This document shows, one piece after another, positions 10,099 to 19,749 of a stretch of DNA of 64,000 nucleotides. Made by a program: the position numbers and the translations under genes. How positions within the stretch are numbered: position 1 is the first letter of the stretch; each line of letters opens with the position of its first letter. This DNA is from Betaproteobacteria bacterium (GTDB lineage: Bacteria; Pseudomonadota; Gammaproteobacteria; Burkholderiales; Casimicrobiaceae), in contig JAAFJO010000005.1 of assembly GCA_013298145.1 (NCBI GenBank), positions 310,001-374,000 of the forward strand, given 5' to 3'. The notes under the pieces were generated by a model, which ran no database searches, had not been told where the DNA came from, and was given only the letters and a program-made list of their open reading frames with translations.

Positions 10099-10445
10099 GG
10101 GCGTGTTAACACTATTTTGGCGAGATGCGTTTCGAAAGTGCGGCGATGGATGCGCGAAGCGTTGCGAGGAACGGGGTTATTCCCCGTTCGAGCGGCGCGA
10201 AAGCGCAGCTTCAGTGAAGGCTAACCTGAGAAGCAGGTTTAGCGCAGCGGCCGGAGCTACAAAGCAGACGCGCCGCATTTTCGAAACCCTTCGGGGCACG
10301 TTCAGGTTTCGCGCCGGGTGTTGTTGCGAAGTCCTTGCGACAAACTTGTCGCATACGCTCCGTGCCCGCACCACGGCGGCCTTCGCGCCTAACCGTGCAT
10401 CGAAACCTGAACCGCCGCACTCGTCAAAATAGTGTTAATACGCCC
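10099..10445. mobile_element. MITE-like repeat element between kdpD and kdpE
   Basis: Two 21-bp inverted repeats with one mismatch bound ~347 bp: left 10099-10119 (starts GGGCGTGTTAACAC), right 10425-10445 (ends GTATTAACAC when read inward after GGGC). The interior carries further palindromes (for example AACGGGGTTATTCCCCGTT near 10169-10187) and no credible protein. It starts 4 bp after the kdpD stop and contains the GTG used by kdpE. No target-site duplication is obvious. A non-autonomous element mobilised in trans is the likely explanation. Confidence 0.65.
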
Positions 10446-11136
10446 TAACCACAAACCGACCGTGTTGATCGTTGAAGACGAGCGCGAGATTCGTCGATTT
10501 GTTCGCATCGCGCTTGAAGCTGAAGCGTTTAGCTGCGTAGAAGTCGATTCGGTCTCGCGCGCTTTGATTGAAGCGGGTACGCGGCGACCTGAGTTGATCG
10601 TGCTCGATCTTGGACTGCCCGACGGCGATGGAATTGATTTCATTCGCGAGTTGCGACAGTGGTCGCGCACGCCGGTGATCGTGTTGTCAGCGCGAGCGAA
10701 CGAGCGCGATAAGGTGGATGCGCTTGACGCAGGCGCGGATGATTACTTGGTGAAACCGTTTGGCGTTGGCGAGCTGTTGGCGCGAGTTCGCGCGCAGATG
10801 CGGCGCGCGGGCGCGACGACGACCCAAAGCGATGCGGTGACAACCTTCGGCAACGTCGTGGTTGATCGCGTCAGACGAGTGGTCACTCGTGGCGGAGACA
10901 ACGTTCATTTGACGCCGATTGAGTATCGGCTACTGACGCTCTTGATGTCGCAGCCTGATCGCGTGTTGACGCATCGACATTTGCTGCGTGAAGTGTGGGG
11001 ACCAAGTCATGTTGACGATTCGCACTATTTGCGTGTTCACATGGGCAACCTGCGCAAAAAGATTGAAGATGAGCCGTCGCGTCCGCGCTGGTTGAAGAGC
11101 GAAGCGGGTGTTGGTTATCGCTTTGTGCCGCAATAG
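10432..11136 (+). CDS. kdpE: KDP operon response regulator KdpE
   Basis: An OmpR-family regulator of 234 residues: receiver domain (TVLIVEDERE at the start, phosphoacceptor in LIVLDLGLPDGDG, Lys in DDYLVKPFG) and a C-terminal winged helix (LTPIEYRLL...RHLLREVWG). It receives phosphate from KdpD and activates the kdp promoter. The only start giving a complete receiver is GTG 10432, which lies inside the right inverted repeat of the preceding element. The first five residues are therefore encoded by the repeat, no Shine-Dalgarno precedes it, and the usual tight coupling to kdpD is interrupted. Confidence 0.92.
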   Translation: MLIRPNHKPTVLIVEDEREIRRFVRIALEAEAFSCVEVDSVSRALIEAGTRRPELIVLDLGLPDGDGIDFIRELRQWSRTPVIVLSARANERDKVDALDAGADDYLVKPFGVGELLARVRAQMRRAGATTTQSDAVTTFGNVVVDRVRRVVTRGGDNVHLTPIEYRLLTLLMSQPDRVLTHRHLLREVWGPSHVDDSHYLRVHMGNLRKKIEDEPSRPRWLKSEAGVGYRFVPQ

Positions 11137-11268
11137 CGCGGTGGAAACGCAAGCGAGTGACAATACGGACTTGGCTCGCTCGGATCAACACGCGACAGTG
11201 GGGGTGGCGCAATGTCGGATTGGTTGTGTACATCTCATACGGCGTCGCCTGTGTAGGAGCGGTGAAGC

Positions 11269-12177
11269 ATGTGTTTTTATAGCTGGCGTGCGCTGTTAGG
11301 TATCGCATTGCTCGGCAGCAGTTGCATCGCGGCCGGAAATCCACGCCATACGTTCGCATCCTCCGGCACGTTGCCGCTGTTACTCACGGTACCGCATGAT
11401 GGTGACGCCGTCATCGCAGGTGCACCGAGGCGCACGAAGGGCACAGTCGTGCGCGACGCTGGAACGCGTTCGCTCGCCGAAGAGGTTGCGGGGTTGTTGC
11501 AGGAAAAAACAGGGCGGCGTCCGTACATCGTGGTTGCATTGGTCAGCAGAGCGCAAGTGGATGTGAATCGCCGCGAGATCGACGCGATTGAGGATGTGAA
11601 TGTTGCTGGCAACGAGAAAGCCGAAAAGCCGGAATACGTTGCCAATACCACGAACGCGGCTGACGCTTATCGCGAATATCACGCAATCGTCGCAGCTTAC
11701 GTTGCTGAAATTCGCTCGAAGTTTCCTCAAGGTGCGTTGCTGATCGACATACACGGTCAGTCTGAGGTGCCGACCACGACGTTCCAGGGCTCGCGATCTG
11801 GCTTAACGGTTACGCGGTTGATTAGGCGCTTCGGCGCGAGCGCGCTGACGGGTGAGAAAAGTGTGTTGGCTGGTTTAGCTCGCCGTGGCTACGGCGTCAA
11901 TCCGCCGCTTATGGCAAGCGGTTTGCAAGAGGATCGGCGCTTCAACGGTGGCTATACGGTCTTTACTTACGGCAGTCATCGAGACGAGGGGATCGACGCA
12001 ATCCAGTTGGAGTTTGGACGTGCCCACCGTGACAATCCGGCGTTGCCGCTTGATTTCGCGGATGCGTTGGTCACGTTTATGCAAAACCATGGCCTGTTGG
12101 AAGCCGACTCCTCGCGGCGAGTGCCAGCGTCGAAGCTGCCAGCGCCGGCGGGTACTGTGTCTCATGAACTCAAGTAG
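11269..12177 (+). CDS. N-formylglutamate amidohydrolase-like exported protein
   Basis: The 302-residue product has a hydrophobic leader (LLGIALLGSSCIAAG, possibly a variant lipobox at the Cys). Its body resembles the N-formylglutamate deformylase/FGase family: a TVPHDGD segment, RDAGTRSLAEEV, DVNRREID and LLIDIHGQ. The histidines and acids of those segments are plausible Zn ligands. Family members remove formyl groups from formyl-amino acids or act on peptidoglycan-type amides, but the export signal makes a histidine-catabolic role unlikely. An AGGAG precedes the ATG. There are no clear operon partners; the next gene starts 9 bp downstream. Confidence 0.65.
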   Translation: MCFYSWRALLGIALLGSSCIAAGNPRHTFASSGTLPLLLTVPHDGDAVIAGAPRRTKGTVVRDAGTRSLAEEVAGLLQEKTGRRPYIVVALVSRAQVDVNRREIDAIEDVNVAGNEKAEKPEYVANTTNAADAYREYHAIVAAYVAEIRSKFPQGALLIDIHGQSEVPTTTFQGSRSGLTVTRLIRRFGASALTGEKSVLAGLARRGYGVNPPLMASGLQEDRRFNGGYTVFTYGSHRDEGIDAIQLEFGRAHRDNPALPLDFADALVTFMQNHGLLEADSSRRVPASKLPAPAGTVSHELK

Positions 12178-12186
12178 CCCAGCAAA

Positions 12187-12657
12187 ATGCGGCAATTCGT
12201 AATGGATGATGTTTCAGCCTATCGTTGCGTGATCCTCCGCGGTTTACCAGGGAGCGGCAAAAGCACGTTCGCAAAACGCCTGGCTGTGGAGCACGGATTC
12301 ATTCATTTGGAAGCCGACGCACACTTTTATGTCAACGGCGAATATCGCTTCGACCCGGCCCGAGTTGCGGATGCACACGCGCTGGTGGTTCGTGACGCCC
12401 TTGCGCAGTTGCAATTGGGCGCTCGCGTTGTCGTTGCAAACACGCACGCCCGCTTGTGGGAGATGGCCGGGATCGTGGGGGCGGCGTCTCTCGTTCAGCG
12501 ATCTTTCTGTATCGTCGAATTAAAAGGGGCTTACTCGAATATTCATGACGTACCAGATACTGTGATTTCTGGGATGATCGCCCGATGGGAAAAAGTGCCG
12601 ATCCAATGGGCGGATCACACATTCGTGCTCGATGGCTCGGCCGATTTTCGCGCTTGA
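12187..12657 (+). CDS. P-loop (AAA-type) small kinase-like ATPase
   Basis: A 156-residue protein with Walker A GLPGSGKST (residues 19-27), followed by LEADAHFYVNGEYRFDP and a later VVVANTHARLWEM. This layout is typical of the small zeta-toxin/polynucleotide-kinase/gluconokinase-like P-loop family (NEDD4BP2-type). The substrate is unknown. A second ATG at 12202 would shorten it by five residues. It follows the amidohydrolase-like gene by 9 bp and is probably cotranscribed with it. No antitoxin-like gene is adjacent. Confidence 0.7.
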   Translation: MRQFVMDDVSAYRCVILRGLPGSGKSTFAKRLAVEHGFIHLEADAHFYVNGEYRFDPARVADAHALVVRDALAQLQLGARVVVANTHARLWEMAGIVGAASLVQRSFCIVELKGAYSNIHDVPDTVISGMIARWEKVPIQWADHTFVLDGSADFRA

Positions 12658-12732
12658 AACCCGGCGCTCTGCCCCCAAATCCCCCGCTAACAAAATGGAT
12701 TTACGGGCCCGCGCGTTAAGCGCGGCAAAGTT

Positions 12733-13863
12733 ATGGCGAAAAAAGATTTCTATAAGGTGTTGGGCGTTGAGAAAAGCGCTTCAGACGAGGACATTAAAAA
12801 GGCCTATCGCAAGCTCGCGATGAAATTTCACCCGGATCGCAACCCGGGCGACAAAGCGGCGGAAGAGTCGTTCAAGGAGGCCAAAGAGGCCTACGAGATC
12901 CTTTCAGTGCCGCAAAAACGAGCCCCTTACGATCAATATGGTCATGCGGGCGTTGATCCGCAAGCAGCAGCGGCGGGTGCAGGCGGGTTTGCTGGCGGCA
13001 ACTTCGGCGACGCGTTTGGCGACATTTTTGGCGAGATCTTCGGCGGCGGTCGCGGCCGCCAACAACGCGCAGACTCGCCATTTCGCGGCTCTGACCTTCG
13101 CTACAACCTAGAAATTACGCTTGAGGAAGCCGCTCGCGGCACGACTACCAAGCTGCGCATCCCAACAACGGAAACCTGCGACGTTTGCCACGGCACCGGT
13201 GCCGAAAAAGGCCATGATCCGGAAACCTGCCCGACGTGCAAGGGCGCGGGCGTGGTGCGCATGTCGCAGGGTTTTTTCAGCGTGCAGCAAACCTGCCCGC
13301 AGTGTCGCGGTAGCGGGAAAATCATCAAGCATCCGTGTAAAGCCTGTAACGGCGCTGGCGTCAAGAAAACGGCTAAAACGCTTGAAGTAAAAATTCCTGC
13401 GGGTGTGGATACTGATGACCGAATTCGCTTGGCGAACGAGGGCGAGGCGGGCAGCAATGGCGGACCTGCGGGCGATCTTTATGTGGTGGTTCAGATCAAA
13501 CCGCACGCCGTGTTTCAACGCGATGGCGCTGACTTGCATTGCGAGATGCCAATTTCGTTTTCCACCGCCGCCTTAGGCGGTGAGCTTGAAATACCAACGC
13601 TCGACGGCAAGGCAATGCTCAAAATCCCCGGCGAGACGCAAAGCGGTCAAGTCTTTCGCTTGAAAAACAAGGGGATCCGCCCTGTTCGCGGCTCAGTCAC
13701 GGGAGATTTGTATTGTCACGTGCAAGTGGAAACTCCGGTCAATATCACCTCGCGGCAGAAAGAATTGTTGCGTGAGTTCGAAGAAATCCGCGCTAAAAAC
13801 TCGTCAAAGCAAAGCCCTAAAGAGGCCGGATTCTTTGACAAAGTGAAGGCGTTTTTTGAGTAA
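12733..13863 (+). CDS. dnaJ: Chaperone protein DnaJ
   Basis: This 376-residue type I Hsp40 has an N-terminal J domain with HPD ([11 protein letters not shown]), a Gly/Phe-rich linker (about residues 77-113), a four-repeat zinc finger ([32 protein letters not shown]) and C-terminal substrate-binding domains. It stimulates DnaK ATPase and delivers unfolded clients. In many betaproteobacteria dnaJ follows grpE-dnaK; here neither is next to it. A GC-rich palindrome (CCGCGC/GCGCGG) lies ~15 bp before the ATG. The usual KRAAYDQYG segment reads KRAPYDQYG. Confidence 0.97.
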   Translation: MAKKDFYKVLGVEKSASDEDIKKAYRKLAMKFHPDRNPGDKAAEESFKEAKEAYEILSVPQKRAPYDQYGHAGVDPQAAAAGAGGFAGGNFGDAFGDIFGEIFGGGRGRQQRADSPFRGSDLRYNLEITLEEAARGTTTKLRIPTTETCDVCHGTGAEKGHDPETCPTCKGAGVVRMSQGFFSVQQTCPQCRGSGKIIKHPCKACNGAGVKKTAKTLEVKIPAGVDTDDRIRLANEGEAGSNGGPAGDLYVVVQIKPHAVFQRDGADLHCEMPISFSTAALGGELEIPTLDGKAMLKIPGETQSGQVFRLKNKGIRPVRGSVTGDLYCHVQVETPVNITSRQKELLREFEEIRAKNSSKQSPKEAGFFDKVKAFFE

Positions 13864-14380
13864 GCGCACATCGCAATAGAGCGGCGCTGAGCTTTGGTGA
13901 CGCGGTGCGTATTGGGCGATTGAGCGCTGAGGCATGTTCGTCGCGCTAAGCCGCGAGCGTACGGCTTCGAGAGGCGAAGATATCCGCGCAGAGCATCTCC
14001 TGCTTAGACAATCGCAAGCCTGTCTGCATCGTCAAGCCGCGGAGCGGCTCGCTTCACTGCGTTTCGCCAAAACGGCTGGGGGCGTTTCCCCTCTGAATGG
14101 TGAACGCTCCCTTCGTGCAGTCGTCAGAAAAATGGTGTGCAACGCTTCGTTTGGGTCCGTATTTGCCCGCTGTGCTGCCAATGGATGCCATAGGCTCGCC
14201 TGCGTGATGCGAGGTAGACGAAGCTCGAACGCGTTTACAGCGCATCGATCATCGGTGGCCGCGCGTGTTTTTCCAGCTCGGCGAGGAGAAATTTCCGTTT
14301 TGGCACGTTTTGCGCAGCACGGGACGCGACTCAGATAATTCTGTGATCGTCGACGTGGCGTCGCAATCTACATTTACAGG
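13864..14380. other. 517-bp region without a supported gene
   Basis: A 134-codon plus-strand frame exists here (13934-14338), but its Arg/Cys/Ser-rich composition shows no domain and it resembles a chance frame in GC-rich DNA. A hairpin (GGGGGCGTT pairing with AACGCTCCC, one mismatch) lies near 14077-14112. I see no RNA gene, convincing promoter or terminator. Confidence 0.4.
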
Positions 14381-17300
14381 GTGAAAAATACCGCCCGCTC
14401 GCAGTATCGTCTCAGGACGCTACTCACTTACCCTTTTGTTGCGCTCATTTTGTTGCCAGCGCTGTTGATTGCTGGCACATCGCTCTATACCGGGCTTAAC
14501 GCTGTGGACACGCTATCTGAGCGCGTCATCATCGACGTTTCTAGCCGAGTTGAGCAGGCCTCTGTTCATCAGCTCGAAGAAGCGGCGATTGCGCTCCGTT
14601 CGACGCTACCGAGTCCGCAATACGTGAGCGCGGCGACCGTTGCCATGTTCGCCGATCCAACAGAGGTTGAGCGCACATTGTTCGAGCTCGGATTTGGCGC
14701 GCGCACCTCGAGTTATTTCTATTACGGCACAGCAGCGGGAGCGTTTATCGGCGTAGATCGCGGGCGAATCGGTGGCCAGGCGTCCGCGCTGGTTCGAACC
14801 AAGCGAACGCCTGGCGAGAAACGCCATATCTACAGCGCGTCCCGTCCCGGTGACCGTTCACGTTTGATCGAAGTAGAGCAGCGAACTTTCAATGTGACTG
14901 AGCGCCCTTGGTTCACCGCTGCCGCGCGCGCGCGAAAGCTAACGTGGACGCCGGTCTACGTGTCGTTTGCGAGCAAAGCGCTGGTGACTACGGCGAGCCA
15001 GCCGCTTTATGGCACCAATGGCGAATTAGTAGGTGTGCTTGCGGCCGACGTCGAGCTTGCGGGATTATCGGCGTTCATGAAAGGGGTGTCGGTAAGCGAG
15101 ACTGGGGTGGCTTTCATCGTCGATGAGCAGGGTTTTTTGGTGGCAAGCACCACCCCGGGCGAACCGTTCAAGTCTGGCGGTACCGAGCAGCAACGAATTC
15201 GAGCGACTGAATCGCTCGACCCGGTTGAACGAGCGGCCGCGATCTGGCTGCAACGGCGGCAGGCGGGCGGAGAGTCTGTCAGTGATCGATCAATGCTTGC
15301 GGCGAAGATCAAAGATGCCCATGGTGATGCGATTGATTTAGCTGTGCGTCGCGTAAGTGGCGTTGAGGGTGTTGCTTGGGACGTTGTAGTGGCGATTCCA
15401 CGTCGTGACTTGACCGCACCGATTGTGAAGAGCGCGGTAGCGATGTTTTTGGTGACATTCGGTGCGCTCGTTGCCGCACTGCAGTTGGGTTTGTGGATCG
15501 TGCGGCGTGTTACGCGCGATGTTGATTCGCTCGTAGACGCGGCGCGGCGGGCAACGGTGGAAGGTAGCGAATTCGTTGAGCCGCAAACAACGTTGCAGGA
15601 AACCGGGATCTTAAGTAGCGCGTTCAGGGGCATGTTCGCCAGCTTGAATCGTTCTGCAGCGACGATTCAAAGCCAGAATGACGCGCTGGCGGCGCTCAAT
15701 GCCACGCTTGAGGAGCGCGTGGATCGAAGAACACAGCAGCTCGAGGAGAAAAACTTTGACTTGCTTCGACAAATCGCCGCACGTGAGGCGCTAGAGCGAG
15801 AACTGCGCGATGCGAACGAAATGGTGACGGCTCAGTCGCGTAACAAAGCACGCTTTATCTCGATGCTTAGCCACGAACTACGGACGCCGCTGCAATCCAT
15901 CGTCGCGGAGGCAGAGCTTCTACGCACGAATCATCCAGATCGCGCCGCCATCAATACGGAGACCCTTTCAGCAGCCTCGCGCTCGCTGCTGTCGCTCGTC
16001 GATCAAATTCTTTCGCAGGGGTTCATTGATTCGGGCCGTATCGAAATAGCGCTTGGGGCGCTCAATATCCGCGAGCTGATTGCCGATGCTGTTCGAATCG
16101 CGTGCAGCGCGGCGTCGGTGGCTGAGTCTCGGGTGCGCATCCACGTAAGCGAGGAGGTACCTGGCTTACTTCACGGCGATGGCGGCGTGGTCCGTCAGGT
16201 TGTCCTAAATCTCTTGGCGAATGCGTTCAAGCATGCGCCTAACGCCAACGTGGAGGTACGCGTTCGCATGGCGCCGCTACCTCAGGGGATCACGGCCCTG
16301 GCATCGCTCGAATCGTCAGCCGTGGATACCTTGTTGATTGAAGTTTCCGATGACGGCCCCGGGGTGCCGACTGAATTGCAGCCAACGTTATTTGACGTTA
16401 CACGGGCCTACTCACGCCGCGAGGCAACGGGCGCGCGTGGGCTTGGGCTGGTGATCTGCGGCTTGTTGGTGAAATCGCTCGGGGGGCGGATTGAGTATTC
16501 GCCCGTAGCGCCGCGCGGGTCGCGGTTCAGTTTTTTCGCGCAAGTCGCGCATCCCACGCCCGAGCATCGTGAACTCGCGTCGGGCGCGGTTGATGCGAAA
16601 GATTTGCCTACGGTGACTTTGAAATGCCTACTGGTTGACGACAATCCAGTGAACTTACAGCTGATCCGACAGTTGTTGCTTGCGCTCGGACATCGGGTGA
16701 GCTGCGTGACGACCGGTGAAGCCGCTGTGGCGGAGGCCCGAAACACCGCACTCGACACAGCAAATAACGGCAGCGCAGCGGAGCTTTTCGACGTTGTGCT
16801 GATGGACCTCAACCTACCTGGTATGTCCGGCGCGCAAGCATTACACACGATTGCGGATGAGTGTCGTCAGCGATCGCTGCCCGTGCCGCGATTCATCGTG
16901 CTCACCGCGAGCACTCACGCAGAATTCGTGGCGCAAGTTTCCGCGGTGGATGAGGCCATCTACTTATCAAAGCCCGCGACGATTGACTCACTCCGACATG
17001 CGCTTGCCGCCCGGCCGATCAGTGCGGCAAGCACAGCCGTTGTTTCGCCTAACGCAGCCGACCGGGTGATCGATCAAGCAATACTCATGCAGTTGGCGGA
17101 GATCGAGAAGAAAAGCCCCGACCCGTTCCTAAACGCGCTGCTGCATGAATTCGTCAGTACGCTGCCCGATGAATTAGGTCGCTGTGTGGCTGCCGCGTAT
17201 GCGGGAAATCCACTGAAGCTCCACAAACTAATCCACTCTCTGCAAGGTTCTGCGAGCCAATTAGGTGCCGTAGCGGTCATTAATTTTCTGAAGCGCTTGC

Positions 17301-17419
17301 CCGCAAACAGTGAGGATTTACCGAAAAATGCCGTTGAAGATGCTGCGAAGCTCTGTGCTGAGCAAACGGCGTCGGCAATCCACAAGTGGATCGCCACGCG
17401 CTCTGTCGGTATTGCATAG
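14381..17419 (+). CDS. Hybrid sensor histidine kinase with receiver and Hpt domains
   Basis: This is a 1012-residue membrane kinase starting at GTG. Order: TM1 (about residues 18-34); extracytoplasmic dCache-like sensor (about 40-340); TM2 (about 352-372); HAMP and coiled coil (about 375-480); HisKA with His498 (SMLSHELRTPLQ); HATPase_c (NLLANAFKHA, DDGPGVP); receiver with Asp809 (VLMDLNLPG) and Lys in YLSKP; and Hpt with His952 (LIHSLQGSASQLGA). The usual Lys after the Hpt histidine is replaced by Gln. It probably passes phosphate to the LuxR-type regulator 151 bp downstream. The ligand is unknown. Confidence 0.92.
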   Translation: MKNTARSQYRLRTLLTYPFVALILLPALLIAGTSLYTGLNAVDTLSERVIIDVSSRVEQASVHQLEEAAIALRSTLPSPQYVSAATVAMFADPTEVERTLFELGFGARTSSYFYYGTAAGAFIGVDRGRIGGQASALVRTKRTPGEKRHIYSASRPGDRSRLIEVEQRTFNVTERPWFTAAARARKLTWTPVYVSFASKALVTTASQPLYGTNGELVGVLAADVELAGLSAFMKGVSVSETGVAFIVDEQGFLVASTTPGEPFKSGGTEQQRIRATESLDPVERAAAIWLQRRQAGGESVSDRSMLAAKIKDAHGDAIDLAVRRVSGVEGVAWDVVVAIPRRDLTAPIVKSAVAMFLVTFGALVAALQLGLWIVRRVTRDVDSLVDAARRATVEGSEFVEPQTTLQETGILSSAFRGMFASLNRSAATIQSQNDALAALNATLEERVDRRTQQLEEKNFDLLRQIAAREALERELRDANEMVTAQSRNKARFISMLSHELRTPLQSIVAEAELLRTNHPDRAAINTETLSAASRSLLSLVDQILSQGFIDSGRIEIALGALNIRELIADAVRIACSAASVAESRVRIHVSEEVPGLLHGDGGVVRQVVLNLLANAFKHAPNANVEVRVRMAPLPQGITALASLESSAVDTLLIEVSDDGPGVPTELQPTLFDVTRAYSRREATGARGLGLVICGLLVKSLGGRIEYSPVAPRGSRFSFFAQVAHPTPEHRELASGAVDAKDLPTVTLKCLLVDDNPVNLQLIRQLLLALGHRVSCVTTGEAAVAEARNTALDTANNGSAAELFDVVLMDLNLPGMSGAQALHTIADECRQRSLPVPRFIVLTASTHAEFVAQVSAVDEAIYLSKPATIDSLRHALAARPISAASTAVVSPNAADRVIDQAILMQLAEIEKKSPDPFLNALLHEFVSTLPDELGRCVAAAYAGNPLKLHKLIHSLQGSASQLGAVAVINFLKRLPANSEDLPKNAVEDAAKLCAEQTASAIHKWIATRSVGIA

Positions 17420-17570
17420 CGCGGCTAGCCGCAGTTGTGCCCAATCAGCGTCAGAGTAATCCTGATTTGACGAGCTCTCGCGCGGTAACCGCTGCAATCG
17501 TTTGCGTCGCGAGGCAAAATCTCCAGCGGCTTGGGGTGGAAGAGCGCATAAGACGCTACTTGTGGAAGGA

Positions 17571-18185
17571 ATGTGTGTGATCAGAATCGGTATCGCCGAC
17601 GACCACCCGATCGTGCGGGCGGGACTTCGGGGCATCTTGTCAGGGGACGAAAGCTTTTCGATTGTGGCTGAAGCCGTCGATAGCGTGAACACCATCGAGA
17701 TGCTTCGTAAGCACAAACTTGACGTGTTGCTTCTCGACCTCTCGATGCCGGGACGAAGTGGCCTTTGGCTGCTTTCGCGTGTCTTGGACGAGCAGCCCGG
17801 GCTGCGCGTTGTCATCGTTTCTTCCTACGACCCCGCCTCGCACAAAGAACGATCGCTTGCGCTCGGTGCTGCAGCGTATCTCACCAAAGAAACACAACCG
17901 ATGGAAGTGCTTAAGGTCGTGCGCGATGTGCTGCGCCGCCCGGCACCGTCACGCGCGCGCATGCAGGAGACGGAGCCGCACACCACCCTGTCCAACCGTC
18001 AGTACGACATCTTTATGCACCTCGTGGCAGGTCGCTCGGTGACTGAGATTGCGACGATGTTTTCGCTCAGCGTGAAAACGGTGAGTACGCACAAAATCGC
18101 TGTTCAAAAACGGCTTGGTGCAGCGAGCGTGGTCGATTTAGTGCGCTACGCAGCCATGCACGGGCTCGCGCCAAGCGCTACGTAA
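17571..18185 (+). CDS. LuxR/FixJ-family response regulator
   Basis: The ATG at 17571 sits behind GGAAGGA and gives 204 residues. It has an NarL-type receiver (IGIADDHPIVRAGL, Asp56 in LLLDLSMPG, Lys in YLTKE) and a C-terminal LuxR helix-turn-helix (LSNRQYDIFMHLVAGRSVTEIA, then SVKTVSTHK). It is the likely partner of the hybrid kinase just upstream. A longer frame to 17502 lacks a good start signal. Target genes are unknown. Confidence 0.9.
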   Translation: MCVIRIGIADDHPIVRAGLRGILSGDESFSIVAEAVDSVNTIEMLRKHKLDVLLLDLSMPGRSGLWLLSRVLDEQPGLRVVIVSSYDPASHKERSLALGAAAYLTKETQPMEVLKVVRDVLRRPAPSRARMQETEPHTTLSNRQYDIFMHLVAGRSVTEIATMFSLSVKTVSTHKIAVQKRLGAASVVDLVRYAAMHGLAPSAT

Positions 18186-18649
18186 TACGTCCGCGCCGCA
18201 CCGCACCGCATCGCAAATCAAGATTCGGCGGCTTCGTCGGTCCCCGGTGAAAAGCGGTTGGCGCGTCCGCGCGTGCGCGGTGTTCAATGCGGTTGCGCAA
18301 GTGTTGTGAACCTCACTGAGTCGTGCGCGCGCTGCGCAGCGTTCTCGCGCGCCGTTCGCGCCGAACTTGTAAAGGTCGCGATGCAAACTAGCGAGTGAAG
18401 GGTGACACGCTCGCCGATCTCGCTTCGGTAACGCATGAATTGCGAGTACTGGGCGAGATGTTCCAGAGAGTGCTGATTCACCGACGTTTTCGCTGCGACT
18501 CGGTTCTTCCAGGACACTCAGTCGTTGGTGCGGCCCAAGCGGAACCCGGAGTTTCGGGATTAAGACGTTACGGCCTGACCCGCATCCAACGTTCGTGTAT
18601 TCTTCGCATTTGTCCTAGACACATCCACGTTTCCCTCCAGGAGTACAGA
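18186..18649. other. 464-bp intergenic region before the MBL hydrolase
   Basis: The region is GC-rich and contains several short palindromic GCGCGC tracts (about 18265-18360). A plus-strand frame from 18395 runs into the MBL gene but lacks coding character before 18650. The Shine-Dalgarno of the MBL gene (CCAGGAG) lies at the end. I see no other gene or RNA. Confidence 0.4.
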
Positions 18650-19621
18650 ATGATTACCCGTCGCGACTTGCTAATTGGTGGCAGTGCCGCCGCAGCCACC
18701 TACGCAGCTACTTCCTTCTTCCCACTCATTGCCCAAAACGCGCCAAACTTCGGTACCCCGAGCGTCGTACAAGTCGGCTTCCGGAAGCAGAAATTGGGCG
18801 ATATGGAACTCATCGCATTGAACGACGGTGTGCTTCGCCGACCACTAGCCGCCGAATTTGTGAAAAATGCTCCGCTCGACCAAGTTCAGGCGCTCCTGAA
18901 GGCACAAAATTTACCTACCGAGTTTATTGATATTCCCTTCACGGCCTTCTTGGTAATTGCGGGAAATCGCCGGATGCTGATGGACACTGGCTTCGCCGAT
19001 AACGGACCGGGTACGACGGGCCGCTTGATGGCCAACTTGAATGCGGCAGGCCTCAAGGCGGAAGACATCACTGACGTTGTGATTAGCCACTTCCATGGCG
19101 ATCACATCAATGGCATTCGGAACAAAGCGGGTCAGTTGGTGTTTTCGAAAGCAAAGATTCACGTGCCGGCACCGGAATTCGCGTTCTGGATGGATGACGC
19201 GCGCATGAACGCTGCGCCAGAAGCGATGAAGGGTGCGTTTGGTGCAGTGCGCCGCGTGTTCAACGGCCTAACCGCCGAGCAGCTCGCGCAATTCCAACCA
19301 GGTGCCGAATTGGCGCCAGGCGTGGCAAGCGTTGCCGCCTACGGCCATACGCCCGGTCACACCTTGTTCACCGTGCAGAGCAAGGGCGAGAAATTCGCCT
19401 ATGTCGCCGATCTCACCAACATTCCGCAGCTCTTTGCGCGCAATCCGGATTGGGCCGTGCAGTTCGACATGGATGCCGACGCAGCGCGCGCCACGCGTCG
19501 CAAGGTATTCGAAATGATCCTCACCGAAAAGATGATGGCGGGTGGGTATCACTTCCCATTCCCAGCATTCGGCAAGATCGAAAAGCTCGGCAACGGCTAC
19601 GACTTCAAGCCAGTCGCTTAA
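18650..19621 (+). CDS. MBL-fold metallo-hydrolase with Tat signal
   Basis: Starting at the ATG at 18650 (Shine-Dalgarno AGGAG 7 nt before), the protein has 323 residues. The N terminus carries a twin-arginine signal (TRRDLLIGGSAAAATYAATS). The metallo-beta-lactamase metal motif is SHFHGDH (from about residue 147), followed by a second His region GHTPGHT and Asp in YVADLT. Such exported MBL proteins act as lactonases, arylesterases or related hydrolases; the substrate is not evident. A strong terminator follows directly. Confidence 0.9.
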   Translation: MITRRDLLIGGSAAAATYAATSFFPLIAQNAPNFGTPSVVQVGFRKQKLGDMELIALNDGVLRRPLAAEFVKNAPLDQVQALLKAQNLPTEFIDIPFTAFLVIAGNRRMLMDTGFADNGPGTTGRLMANLNAAGLKAEDITDVVISHFHGDHINGIRNKAGQLVFSKAKIHVPAPEFAFWMDDARMNAAPEAMKGAFGAVRRVFNGLTAEQLAQFQPGAELAPGVASVAAYGHTPGHTLFTVQSKGEKFAYVADLTNIPQLFARNPDWAVQFDMDADAARATRRKVFEMILTEKMMAGGYHFPFPAFGKIEKLGNGYDFKPVA

Positions 19622-19640
19622 CTGCTCAATTTGTGACCAT

Positions 19641-19667
19641 AAAAGGTGCCTGCGGGCACCTTTTTTA
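19641..19667 (+). terminator. Rho-independent terminator after the MBL gene
   Basis: AAAAGGTGCC and GGCACCTTTT form a 10-bp stem with a TGCG loop, followed by a T run. It lies 20 bp after the MBL stop. Confidence 0.92.
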
Positions 19668-19749
19668 TTTTGTGCGCCACGGTATTTATCGGGCGGTCGC
19701 GACAGAGGGCGTGTTTGCAGCGAAGCCCGGCTACCCCTCGCAGCATTGT

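Noticed and set aside
8524..10112. Two long minus-strand frames inside kdpD
   Set aside because: Both are antisense to conserved KdpD domains and have no family features.
10103..10432. 109-codon plus-strand frame in the kdpD-kdpE gap
   Set aside because: It lies wholly within the inverted-repeat element, is Arg/Ala/Cys-rich and has no Shine-Dalgarno.
13934..14338. 134-codon frame between dnaJ and the hybrid kinase
   Set aside because: No recognisable domain, unusual composition and no ribosome-binding site.
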